This document shows positions 1 through 5,621 of a stretch of 6,345 nt of DNA, piece after piece. Position numbers and translations under genes: made by a program. The stretch is from an uncultured Clostridia bacterium. GTDB lineage: Bacteria; Bacillota; Clostridia; Oscillospirales; Acutalibacteraceae. Below the pieces are notes generated by a model. It was not told the DNA's origin. It searched no databases and saw only the letters and a program-made list of their open reading frames with translations. The first letter of the stretch is position 1, and the number at the start of each line of letters is the position of its first letter. The stretch lies in the NCBI GenBank assembly GCA_946497265.1, contig CAMMKL010000126.1:1-6345 (forward strand). The letters run 5' to 3'.

Positions 1-256
1 ACGCGCAAAACCGTGGACGATGTGTGCGACATGCTGCTGGCAAAGGGCCTGCCGTTACGATCAACCACGCCTTTTCATGGGCGGGATTTTCAAAAGCGGG
101 ACCCGATTCCATCAGCTTTAAAAAAACGGCCTGTACGGCGTCTTCCGCATCCATTCGGTTCTTTAGATACAAAAAACAAACCCGGTATATCGTATCAATT
201 TGCCGGTTATAGATTTCTTCCATTTCTTTTTCCGTGCGTATTACGGCATTTGGCAC
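1..256 (-). CDS. ECF-type RNA polymerase sigma factor, N-terminal part (partial, runs off left edge)
   Basis: Reading leftward from a GTG at 256-254 gives about 69 good residues beginning MPNAVIRTEKEMEEIYNR. The stretch IDTIYRVCFLYLKNRMDAED (about 20-39), followed by AVQAVFLKLM and then HEKAWLIVTA (about 60-69), matches sigma-70 region 2 of ECF factors: the core-binding helix, the D-AED-VQ-VF signature of region 2.2, and the AWL motif near the start of region 2.4. Such proteins bind core RNA polymerase and redirect it to stress or envelope promoters; the regulon cannot be told from here. The GTG is chosen because AGGAGG sits 9 nt upstream (271-266); a nearby ATG at 263-261 is out of frame and too close to that site. 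The gene lies downstream of asnA but beyond its terminator, so it probably has its own promoter, which I could not place. After residue 69 no frame continues the expected N-x-C-x-x-L pattern, so roughly the last 50 bases before the edge look foreign or erroneous. Region 4 is not in the window. Confidence 0.75.
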   Translation of the reverse strand, partial: MPNAVIRTEKEMEEIYNRQIDTIYRVCFLYLKNRMDAEDAVQAVFLKLMESGPAFENPAHEKAWLIVTAGPLPAACRTHRPRFCA

Positions 257-265
257 GCCTCATCG

Positions 266-271
266 CCTCCT
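266..271 (-). promoter_or_regulatory. Ribosome binding site fixing the sigma factor GTG start
   Basis: AGGAGG on the minus strand, 9 nt from the GTG at 256. It is a full anti-Shine-Dalgarno match and decides the non-ATG start. Confidence 0.75.
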
Positions 272-321
272 CTCTCCTATCCAGAATACAATCGAACCGC
301 CCCATTTGTTGCGGTATTGAT

Positions 322-356
322 AAAAAAACTGCCTGAAACCAATCGGCTCCAGGCAG
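322..356 (-). terminator. Rho-independent terminator of asnA
   Basis: On the minus strand a perfect 7-bp stem CTGCCTG/CAGGCAG (arms 356-350 and 335-329, 14-nt loop) is followed directly by seven T (328-322). It starts 13 nt after the asnA stop codon, so it closes the asnA transcript and separates it from the downstream sigma factor gene. Confidence 0.88.
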
Positions 357-369
357 GATTTCTGTTGTG

Positions 370-1380
370 TTACAGAAGATGGATGTTGTTTTGTTCGCAG
401 GCCTTTACCATTTCCTCCGGCCAGACGGAGGCCTGCACTTCCCCGATATGGGCGCGGCGAAGAAACAGCATGCAAAGCCGGGACTGTCCGATGCCGCCGC
501 CGATGGTCTGCGGAAGCTCCCCCTGTAAAAGTGCTTTCTGGAAGGGAAGCTCCGCCCGCTCCAAACAGCCGCTGATTTCCAGCTGCCGGCGCAGGGTTTC
601 GCCATCCACACGAATCCCCATGGAGGAAATCTCTATACAGGTATCCAGCAAGGGATAGTCGATTAAAATATCTCCGTTTAAATTCCAGTCGTCGTAATCG
701 GGTGCGCGCCCGTCATGCGGCTTGCCGGATTTCAAAGCGCCGCCAATTTGCATCAAAAAGACCGCTCCGTATTCTTTGGTAACAGCGCGTTCCCGTTCTT
801 TTGCAGTCATATTGGGAAATCGCTCTTCCAATTCCGCAGTCGTGACAAAGGTGATTTCCTCGGGTAAAAACGGCTTAAGATGCGGATATTTTTGATATAA
901 ATAGGCTTCCGTCGCCTTTAAGCACTGGTAAATGCGCATGACCGTTTCTTTTAAATAGTTAAGCGTACGTTCCGACGGGTCTATGATACATTCCCAATCC
1001 CACTGATCCACATACAACGAGTGCAGGTTGTCGGTATCCTCGTCGCGGCGAATGGCGTTCATATCCGCATAGAGTCCTTCCTCCGGCCGGAAGGCGTAAC
1101 GTTTGAGCGCCATACGCTTCCACTTCGCCAATGAGTGGACAATTTCGCACACAGCATCCCCTTGTTCGCGGATGCCAAAGGTTACCGGGCGTTCGTATCC
1201 GTTCAGGTTGTCGTTTAATCCGCTGGAAGGAAAAACAAACAACGGTGCCGATACGCGCGTTAAGTGGAGCGATTGCGCAAGCTCCTGTTCAAAAAAATCT
1301 TTGATCTGCTTAATTGCTACTTCGGTTTCCTGAATGCTCATCCCGGTGTCATAATCCTTTGGGATAATCAAATGTTGCAT
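370..1380 (-). CDS. asnA: Aspartate--ammonia ligase (ammonia-dependent asparagine synthetase A)
   Basis: Makes asparagine from aspartate, ATP and free ammonium, releasing AMP and pyrophosphate, in the cytoplasm. The 336-residue protein is full length for AsnA, whose fold is that of a class II aminoacyl-tRNA synthetase core. Recognisable family segments are SIQETEVAIKQIKDFFEQEL near the N-terminus, LNGYERPVTF (about 58-67), VHSLAKWKRMALKRY (81-95), RRDEDTDNLHSLYVDQWDWE (111-130), and the class II motif-3-like GGGIGQSRLCMLFL (293-306). The ATG at 1380 has GGAGG at 1394-1390, 9 nt upstream. The gene follows glnA on the same strand with an 88-bp gap holding no convincing promoter or T-tract terminator, so co-transcription with glnA is the simplest reading. 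A strong terminator follows. Unlike AsnB it has no glutaminase domain, so it draws on ammonium, as does the neighbouring glutamine synthetase. No odd features; identification is secure. Confidence 0.96.
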   Translation of the reverse strand: MQHLIIPKDYDTGMSIQETEVAIKQIKDFFEQELAQSLHLTRVSAPLFVFPSSGLNDNLNGYERPVTFGIREQGDAVCEIVHSLAKWKRMALKRYAFRPEEGLYADMNAIRRDEDTDNLHSLYVDQWDWECIIDPSERTLNYLKETVMRIYQCLKATEAYLYQKYPHLKPFLPEEITFVTTAELEERFPNMTAKERERAVTKEYGAVFLMQIGGALKSGKPHDGRAPDYDDWNLNGDILIDYPLLDTCIEISSMGIRVDGETLRRQLEISGCLERAELPFQKALLQGELPQTIGGGIGQSRLCMLFLRRAHIGEVQASVWPEEMVKACEQNNIHLL

Positions 1381-1468
1381 GAAACGTTTCCTCCGATTCT
1401 AACAGGGCGAAGAACTTCCCCTTTGATGCTGCTGTAAATTTCTGGCTAACAAAGCCGTTTAAACGCCA
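1381..1468 (-). other. glnA-asnA intergenic spacer
   Basis: The 88-bp spacer holds the asnA ribosome binding site (1394-1390), a small GGCT/AGCC hairpin (1444-1456) and a hairpin with arms GGG-AAG and CTT-CCC (about 1405-1421). Neither hairpin is followed by a T tract, so neither looks like a terminator. I see no clear -35/-10 pair. This fits a glnA-asnA operon, with the hairpins possibly acting as processing or stability elements (inference). Confidence 0.4.
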
Positions 1469-2818
1469 TCAATACCGGCCCAGGTACCGGTCGATCTCCC
1501 ACTGGGTAACAATATTGCGGTACAGGTTCCATTCAGCCTGCTTGGAGGCGACGTATTTGTGGAACACGTGGGAGCCCAGGGTCTGATAGATGAGGCTGTC
1601 TTTTTTCATGGCGCGTACGGCACGGTCGAGGTTGTCCGGAATGTTTTCGATCCCCATGGCCTCCCGTTCATCCTCCGTAAGTTTAAAAACATTTCCGTCT
1701 ATGGAAGGCGGCGGCGTGAGTTCCCGGCGGATGCCGTCAAGTCCGGCGGCCAAGCAGACTGCCAGCACCAAATAAGGGTTGGCGGACGGGTCGGGGTTTC
1801 TGAGTTCAATCCGAGTGCCTTCTCCCCGCGCGGAAGGAATGCGGATCAACGGGCTGCGGTTCTGGGTAGACCAGGCGATATAAACGGGCGCCTCATAACC
1901 GGGGACCAGGCGCTTGTAGGAATTAACAAGAGGATTGGTGATCGCCGTCATGCCTTTTGCATGCTCGATTACGCCCGCTATGAAGTGGTAGGCGATTTTG
2001 CTCAGGCCGTTTTTGTCGTTTGGGTCATAAAACGCATTTTTCCCTTCCCTGCGCAAAGACATATTGATGTGCATACCGGAGCCCGCTTCGTTAAAAAGTG
2101 GCTTCGGCATAAAAGTGGCGTGCAGGTTATGCGAATCGGCAATGGTTTTTACCGCCAGTTTAAACGAAATGATATTGTCCGCCGCCGTGAGGGCTTCGCT
2201 GTATTTAAAATCGATTTCGTGCTGGCCGTGGGCGCATTCATGGTGGGATGCCTCGATCTCAAATCCCATGTCCTCCAGCGTAAGGCAGATCTCCCGGCGG
2301 GCCTCCTCGCCGCGGTCAACCGGGCCCAGTTCAAAATAACTGCCGTTATCAATGGTTTTGGTGGTAGGTTCCCCAGACTCGTCGGTTTGGAAAAGGAAAA
2401 ACTCGCATTCCGGCCCTACAAAAAAATCAAACCCCATATCCGACGCCTGCTTGAGGATGCGGCGCAGTACATACCTTGGATCGCCGTCAAAGGGTTCTCC
2501 ATCCGGCCGGTGAACGTCACAGATAATACGCGCCACCTTCCCGGTTTTGCCGGATTTTTCCGTCCAGGGATAGATCATAAACGTGCTGAGATCCGGGTAA
2601 AGCTCCATATCCGATTCTTCGATCCGAACAAACCCCTCAATGGAGGAACCGTCGAACATACATTTATTGTCGAGCGCCTTTTCAAGCTGGCTATGGGTAA
2701 TGGCCACATTTTTGCACGCGCCGAAAATATCGGTAAATTGCAGCCGGATAAACCGGATACCTTCCTCCTGAACAATACGGATGATGTCTTCTTTGGTGTA
2801 ATTTGCCGTAGTAGCCAT
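1469..2818 (-). CDS. glnA: Glutamine synthetase type I (GSI-alpha)
   Basis: Condenses glutamate, ammonium and ATP to glutamine; family members form dodecamers in the cytoplasm. The 449-residue protein shows the whole GSI signature: beta-grasp N-domain with MFDGSSIEGFVRIEESDM (54-71), metal and substrate glutamates in GPECEFF (135-141), GQHEIDFKY (198-206), FMPKP (236-240), GSGMHINMSL (246-255), the NSYKRLVPGYEAP loop with the flap glutamate at 309, NRSPLIRIP (320-328) and EGTRIELRNPDPSANPYL (333-350). It is near the 440-450 residues of GSI-alpha and lacks the adenylylation tyrosine loop and insert of GSI-beta, so control by adenylylation is unlikely. Arg65 in GFVRIEES corresponds to the Arg of Bacillus GS (R62) involved in feedback inhibition. 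Start ATG at 2818 follows GGAAGG with a 7-nt spacing. It has its own promoter and an attenuator-bearing leader. Identification is secure. Confidence 0.98.
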   Translation of the reverse strand: MATTANYTKEDIIRIVQEEGIRFIRLQFTDIFGACKNVAITHSQLEKALDNKCMFDGSSIEGFVRIEESDMELYPDLSTFMIYPWTEKSGKTGKVARIICDVHRPDGEPFDGDPRYVLRRILKQASDMGFDFFVGPECEFFLFQTDESGEPTTKTIDNGSYFELGPVDRGEEARREICLTLEDMGFEIEASHHECAHGQHEIDFKYSEALTAADNIISFKLAVKTIADSHNLHATFMPKPLFNEAGSGMHINMSLRREGKNAFYDPNDKNGLSKIAYHFIAGVIEHAKGMTAITNPLVNSYKRLVPGYEAPVYIAWSTQNRSPLIRIPSARGEGTRIELRNPDPSANPYLVLAVCLAAGLDGIRRELTPPPSIDGNVFKLTEDEREAMGIENIPDNLDRAVRAMKKDSLIYQTLGSHVFHKYVASKQAEWNLYRNIVTQWEIDRYLGRY

Positions 2819-2960
2819 ATATATGCCTTCCTTTCCTTTTCATAAAAGAAAGCGTCCCAAAATCATTTCTCTTGGAACGCCAATTGAATCAAAACTTCGG
2901 TAAAAATCCCCTAAGGGACCTCCAGCATTTCACCGGACGGAAGAGAATTCCGCTCGTATG
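2819..2960 (-). promoter_or_regulatory. Structured glnA leader with attenuator, class not recognised
   Basis: About 140 nt of untranslated leader runs from the predicted start point near 2960 to the glnA ATG. On the minus strand it can form a hairpin CGGAA-TTCTC-TTCCG (2952-2938), a hairpin TCCGG/CTGGA with a 7-nt loop (2937-2921), a short hairpin TCCC-TTAG-GGGA followed by T5 (2918-2902), and finally an intrinsic terminator (2880-2844). An alternative 8-bp stem CGGTGAAA (2935-2928) with TTTTTACCG (2906-2898, one base unpaired) would break the second hairpin and enclose the third. The TTCTC loop of the first hairpin is complementary to GAGAA in the terminator loop. This layout suggests conditional termination of glnA in response to nitrogen status. 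The sensor is unknown: no T-box, cyanobacterial glutamine riboswitch or clear paired ANTAR hexaloop motif was identified by eye. Confidence 0.55.
2844..2880 (-). terminator. Intrinsic terminator in the glnA 5' leader (attenuator)
   Basis: The 9-bp stem GCGTTCCAA (2880-2872) with TTGGGACGC (2860-2852), including one G-U pair, has an 11-nt loop and is followed by TTTCTTTT (2851-2844). It lies 26 nt upstream of the glnA start and downstream of the glnA promoter, so unless prevented it would stop transcription before the gene. Confidence 0.75.
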
Positions 2961-2966
2961 GTGTTT

Positions 2967-2996
2967 ATTATATCACAGCAAACCAGGGGCTTTCAA
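2967..2996 (-). promoter_or_regulatory. glnA promoter (sigma-A type)
   Basis: Minus strand TTGAAA (2996-2991), an 18-bp spacer, and a consensus TATAAT (2972-2967). Transcription would start near 2960. The -35 box lies inside a 14-bp inverted repeat GGGCTTgaAAGCCC (3000-2987), which might be an operator or merely a local hairpin. Confidence 0.75.
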
Positions 2997-3037
2997 GCCC
3001 GGATGGGCGGTATCGGGAAAAATTCAAAAAGTTTTTA

Positions 3038-3064
3038 GCCTTTTGGCATGGATTTACGAAAGGC
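3038..3064 (-). terminator. Possible weak terminator downstream of hisF
   Basis: Directly after the hisF stop, GCCTTT (3064-3059) can pair with AAAGGC (3043-3038) across a 15-nt loop. The following bases are A-rich, then TTTTT and a second T5 run, so the T tract is not immediate. It may end the hisHF transcript weakly, or be a stability hairpin. Confidence 0.35.
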
Positions 3065-3065
3065 C

Positions 3066-3824
3066 TCATCTTCTGACCGGTATATTTTTTCCCTCCAGAT
3101 ATTCCTTAAGTTGCGGAATGGTAATCTCTCCAAAATGGAACAAGGAGGCCGCCAGCACCGCGTCGGCTTTCCCGAGCGTAAAGGCGTCGTAAAAATGTTC
3201 CAAGGTTCCAGCGCCGCCGGATGCAATCACCGGGATACCTACCCGCTCCGAAACAGCGCGGGTCAGCTCCAGATCATAACCGTTTTTGACGCCGTCGCAG
3301 TCCATGCTGGTCAACAGGATTTCTCCCGCCCCGCGCTGTTCCGCTTCAACCGCCCATTTCAGCGCATCCAGGCCGGTGTTGATCCGCCCGCCGTTGATAT
3401 ATACGTCCCAGCCGCCTTCTTTACGGCGTTTGGCGTCAATGGCGGCAACCACGCACTGGCTGCCGAACTTATAGGCCGCCTCGTTGATGATTCCCGGCCG
3501 GCGGATTGCTGCGGAATTGACCGAAACCTTATCCGCACCGGCACGCAACAGCTGTACGAAATCTTCTACCGTTCGAATCCCTCCGCCCACCGTAAAGGGG
3601 ATAAATATATTCTCCGCCACCTTGTTCACGATATCCAGCATGATGCCGCGCGCATCGGATGAGGCGGTAATGTCCAAGAGCACTAGTTCATCCGCTTCCT
3701 GCTGATCATAGGAAATCGCCGCCTGCACCGGGTCGCCGGCATCCCGCAGATTGACGAATTCCGTCCCCTTCACCACACGTCCGTTTTTCACATCCAGACA
3801 AGGTATGATACGTTTTGCATGCAT
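3066..3824 (-). CDS. hisF: Imidazole glycerol phosphate synthase, cyclase subunit HisF
   Basis: A (beta/alpha)8 barrel that takes ammonia from HisH and converts PRFAR to imidazole glycerol phosphate and AICAR, step five of histidine synthesis, as a HisH-HisF heterodimer. From the ATG at 3824 the protein is 252 residues, the usual HisF length, and places the two catalytic aspartates at canonical numbers: Asp11 in IIPCLDV and Asp130 in VVAAID. Other family motifs are GRVVKGTEFVNLRDAGDP (15-32), the phosphate loops FTVGGGIRT (77-85) and IASGGAG near residue 220, VNSAAI (102-107) and TSMDCDGVKNGYDLELT (172-188). A TTG at 3833 in the same frame would touch the ribosome binding site, so it is not used. 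The ATG lies 2 bp after the hisH stop, typical of translational coupling between partner subunits. The other his genes are not in this window. Identification is secure. Confidence 0.97.
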   Translation of the reverse strand: MHAKRIIPCLDVKNGRVVKGTEFVNLRDAGDPVQAAISYDQQEADELVLLDITASSDARGIMLDIVNKVAENIFIPFTVGGGIRTVEDFVQLLRAGADKVSVNSAAIRRPGIINEAAYKFGSQCVVAAIDAKRRKEGGWDVYINGGRINTGLDALKWAVEAEQRGAGEILLTSMDCDGVKNGYDLELTRAVSERVGIPVIASGGAGTLEHFYDAFTLGKADAVLAASLFHFGEITIPQLKEYLEGKNIPVRR

Positions 3825-3826
3825 GA

Positions 3827-4450
3827 TCAGCAACCTCCCTTTTCTACGATCGCGGCAAAATTGCGCAGCATCTTTAATCCGACCGCCCCGCTTTTTTCCG
3901 GATGGAACTGCGTAGCATAAACATTTTGATATTGTATGGAGGCGTCGATCGTTACGCCGTATTCCGTTTGGGAAGTGACGATCTCCCTGTTTTCCGCCTG
4001 CAGGTAGTACGAATGTACAAAATATACGTACGGTTCCGCTTTCAACCCCCGAAACAGCCCTTCGTCCCGTAGAATGGAAAGGAAATTCCAGCCCATATGC
4101 GGCACCTTAAGCCCTTTTCCCGCCGGGATGCGGGCGATCGAGCCCTTTAAAAGCCCCAGCCCTTTGGCGCCGGGGCTTTCCTGGCTTTCTTCAAACAGGA
4201 GCTGCAACCCCAGGCAAATGCCCAATAGCGGTTTTCCGCTTTGCACATAGGCAAGAACCGCCGGTTCCAAACCAGACTGCCGCATGCATGCCATCGCGTC
4301 CGCAAAGGAACCTACCCCGGGCAGGATTGCTCCTTCTGCTTTTAATAGGGTTCCCCGGTCCGCCGCAATACCGGCTTCACAGCCGATAAAGCGCAACGCT
4401 TTAAGAACACTCTGCAAATTTCCGGCGCCATAATCGATTACCGCTATCAT
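3827..4450 (-). CDS. hisH: Imidazole glycerol phosphate synthase, glutaminase subunit HisH
   Basis: Class I (triad) glutamine amidotransferase that hydrolyses glutamine and channels ammonia through HisF. The 207-residue protein has the normal length and the full triad: nucleophile Cys79 in KPLLGICLGLQLLFEES, and His183 and Glu185 in ATQFHPEKSG. The oxyanion-loop region LPGVGSFADAM (43-53) and the HMGWN interface motif (118-122) are also present; the N-terminal VIDYGAGNLQSV is typical. Start ATG at 4450 has AGAGGG about 10 nt upstream. It is first in a two-gene hisH-hisF unit with its own promoter, divergent from mntP. Because it consumes glutamine, its position beside glnA is metabolically sensible, though each unit seems separately promoted. 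WbpH/I-type paralogues used in sugar biosynthesis are an alternative for isolated HisHF pairs, but nothing nearby suggests surface-sugar genes. Confidence 0.96.
   Translation of the reverse strand: MIAVIDYGAGNLQSVLKALRFIGCEAGIAADRGTLLKAEGAILPGVGSFADAMACMRQSGLEPAVLAYVQSGKPLLGICLGLQLLFEESQESPGAKGLGLLKGSIARIPAGKGLKVPHMGWNFLSILRDEGLFRGLKAEPYVYFVHSYYLQAENREIVTSQTEYGVTIDASIQYQNVYATQFHPEKSGAVGLKMLRNFAAIVEKGGC
3834..3840 (-). promoter_or_regulatory. Ribosome binding site that decides the hisF start
   Basis: AGGGAGG on the minus strand, inside the last codons of hisH. It directly abuts an in-frame TTG (3833) but stands 9 nt from the ATG at 3824, so the ATG is the start. Confidence 0.75.
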
Positions 4451-4490
4451 AACTCATCATCCCTCTTGTTTACAATTCCTCGTTTCGTAT

Positions 4491-4519
4491 ATTTTACCAT
4501 CCTGACCGCGAATAAGCAA
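4491..4519 (-). promoter_or_regulatory. Putative hisH-hisF promoter
   Basis: Minus strand TTGCTT (4519-4514), 17-bp spacer, TAAAAT (4496-4491). The -10 box is good, the -35 box moderate. Transcription would start near 4484, giving a leader of about 34 nt with no room for a long attenuator. Confidence 0.5.
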
Positions 4520-4529
4520 ATATATTTGC
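4516..4529. promoter_or_regulatory. Perfect 14-bp palindrome, candidate operator
   Basis: GCAAATATATTTGC reads the same on both strands. It overlaps the -35 box of the putative hisHF promoter and lies about 85 bp upstream of the mntP -35 box. Position and symmetry fit a dimeric repressor or regulator site; the regulator is unknown. Confidence 0.4.
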
Positions 4530-4612
4530 AAATCTGCTCCATTTTCCGTTTAAAAGCTTCGCCTGAAGGTTAAGAAAAAGGTATTTCTTTTCGCTTAACA
4601 CATACAAATGCA

Positions 4613-4641
4613 TTGACTAACTTTTTGAACTGTTATAATAT
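4613..4641 (+). promoter_or_regulatory. Putative mntP promoter
   Basis: TTGACT at 4613-4618 with TATAAT at 4634-4639 (15-bp spacer, short) or the overlapping TAATAT at 4636-4641 (17-bp spacer). Transcription would start near 4647, leaving a leader of only about 25 nt. Confidence 0.6.
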
Positions 4642-4672
4642 AAAAACTACCTTGTATTTTGGGGGAAGAGGA

Positions 4673-5260
4673 ATGGATTATTTATCTTTGATCGGCATTG
4701 CGGTGGGATTATCAATGGACGCCTTCGCCGTATCGGTGACAAACGGAGCGGTTACCAGGGGGTTGAAATTTTCCCACGCGCTGAAAATCGCCTTCTGTTT
4801 TGGCCTTTTTCAGGCAATGATGCCTATATTGGGCTGGCTCGTCGGCAAGGCGGGGGAAGGGTTTATCAGCCAATTGGATCACTGGGTCGCCTTTATCTTA
4901 TTGGGCTATATCGGTGGAAAAATGGTTTTCGACGCCTGGAAAGAACGCGGCAAAAAAACCGAATGCCAATGCAGATCCCCCATTGGAATGAAAACGCTCC
5001 TTATGATGGCGGTTGCTACCAGCATAGACGCATTGGCTACCGGTATTATCCTACCCTCAGCTGTTGGCGCCTCCACCATTCTGTTGATGGCCTTTGCGGT
5101 CACTTTTATTGGCTTGATTACTTTTTTTATCAGTCTGGCCGGCGTTTACCTGGGTAAAAAATTCGGCGACGTGTTCTGCTCCAAGGCAGAATTAGCGGGC
5201 GGTATCGTCCTGATTTTGATCGGTTGCAAAATATTAGTCGAGCATTTATTCTTTTCCTGA
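4673..5260 (+). CDS. mntP: Manganese efflux pump MntP (YebN family)
   Basis: Small integral membrane exporter that protects cells from excess Mn(II). The 195-residue protein is the usual family length (E. coli MntP is about 188) and shows the internal duplication of the family: GLSMDAFAVS (12-21) in the first helix and ATSIDALATG (115-124) in the fourth, each with an intramembrane aspartate (16 and 119). Six hydrophobic segments lie at about 4-26, 37-58, 69-89, 105-127, 133-156 and 173-193, with a charged cysteine-containing loop KERGKKTECQCR between the third and fourth. FGLFQAMMPILGW (43-55) is another family hallmark. The ATG at 4673 is preferred because GGGGGAAGAGG lies just before it and the upstream in-frame TTG falls in the promoter. 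It is divergent from hisH and not evidently linked to it in function. No terminator is seen after it. Confidence 0.93.
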   Translation: MDYLSLIGIAVGLSMDAFAVSVTNGAVTRGLKFSHALKIAFCFGLFQAMMPILGWLVGKAGEGFISQLDHWVAFILLGYIGGKMVFDAWKERGKKTECQCRSPIGMKTLLMMAVATSIDALATGIILPSAVGASTILLMAFAVTFIGLITFFISLAGVYLGKKFGDVFCSKAELAGGIVLILIGCKILVEHLFFS

Positions 5261-5529
5261 TCTCAACACAATTTATAATCCAGCCGTTCCCTTATCGAAG
5301 TGTCCGCCTTTACATAGACTCATGCACCCTTTGTCCCCCTTTTTATTGTCGGGCTAGATTTTACATTTAAAATCACTAAGTTTATCTGTCTTTTATAATG
5401 CAAAAGTTGTGACTCGAATTGTTGGTATCACTTTGTATAAAGCGGCTTGCCGTTTCAGTGGTTGGGAAATGAATACAGGCTATGTTGTACGCCTGAGCCG
5501 AATGGCCGGCATGGTTTCCCTATTTTTCA
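5261..5529. other. Intergenic stretch between mntP and the ddl promoter
   Basis: About 270 bp with no supportable gene, ribosome-binding-site-led ORF, or classic mntP terminator. It is AT-rich to about 5440, with an isolated TATAAT at 5394-5399 lacking a fitting -35 box. From 5443 to 5500 it can fold: outer arms CGGCT (5443-5447) and AGCCG (5496-5500), with an inner hairpin CAGGC/GCCTG (5476-5480 and 5491-5495). I cannot say whether this is an RNA element or chance. Confidence 0.3.
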
Positions 5530-5558
5530 TTGCGCCCGTGCGCATGATGTGGTATGAT
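5530..5558 (+). promoter_or_regulatory. Putative ddl promoter with extended -10
   Basis: TTGCGC at 5530-5535, a 17-bp spacer, and TATGAT at 5553-5558 preceded by TGG, forming an extended -10. The leader would be about 55 nt and includes a small CTGGT/ACCAG hairpin (5575-5579 with 5594-5598). Confidence 0.6.
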
Positions 5559-5607
5559 ATAAAATTGAATTATTCTGGTCGGAACTTTTTCGTACCAGTT
5601 ACCTTTT

Positions 5608-5611
5608 GGAG
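5608..5611 (+). promoter_or_regulatory. Ribosome binding site deciding the ddl GTG start
   Basis: GGAG lies 10 nt before the GTG at 5622. An earlier in-frame GTG at 5613 is only 1 nt away from it and is rejected. Confidence 0.6.
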
Positions 5612-5621
5612 TGTGATTTTT

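Noticed and set aside
1559..2845. A 428-codon open frame on the plus strand, antisense to glnA
   Set aside because: It lies almost wholly opposite a textbook glnA, has no recognisable domain, and its length is explained by codon bias in the real gene. Its composition is shadow-like.
2819..2960. T-box leader for glnA
   Set aside because: No T-box sequence of the AGGGTGGNACCGCG kind is present, and glnA is not a usual T-box target.
2962..2977. GlnR/TnrA-like box TGTGA-N6-AAACA over the glnA -10 region
   Set aside because: The known box is TGTNA-N7-TNACA; here the spacer is one base short and one arm mismatched, and the sequence is mostly the -10 box itself.
3825..3833. TTG at 3833 as the hisF start
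   Set aside because: It directly abuts the ribosome binding site; the ATG at 3824 has correct spacing and gives the canonical Asp11/Asp130 numbering.
4451..4672. yybP-ykoY manganese riboswitch upstream of mntP
   Set aside because: The predicted promoter leaves only about 25 nt of leader, and the conserved riboswitch core was not seen.
4613..4672. Upstream TTG start adding 20 residues to MntP
   Set aside because: The TTG is inside the predicted promoter -35 box, and the family begins at the short MDYLSLIGIA segment.
5469..5621. Possible 51-residue N-terminal extension of Ddl from an in-frame ATG at 5469
   Set aside because: The frame is open, but the ATG has no good ribosome binding site, the extension contains the ddl promoter, and Ddl proteins normally begin right at the KKRIAVLFGG strand.
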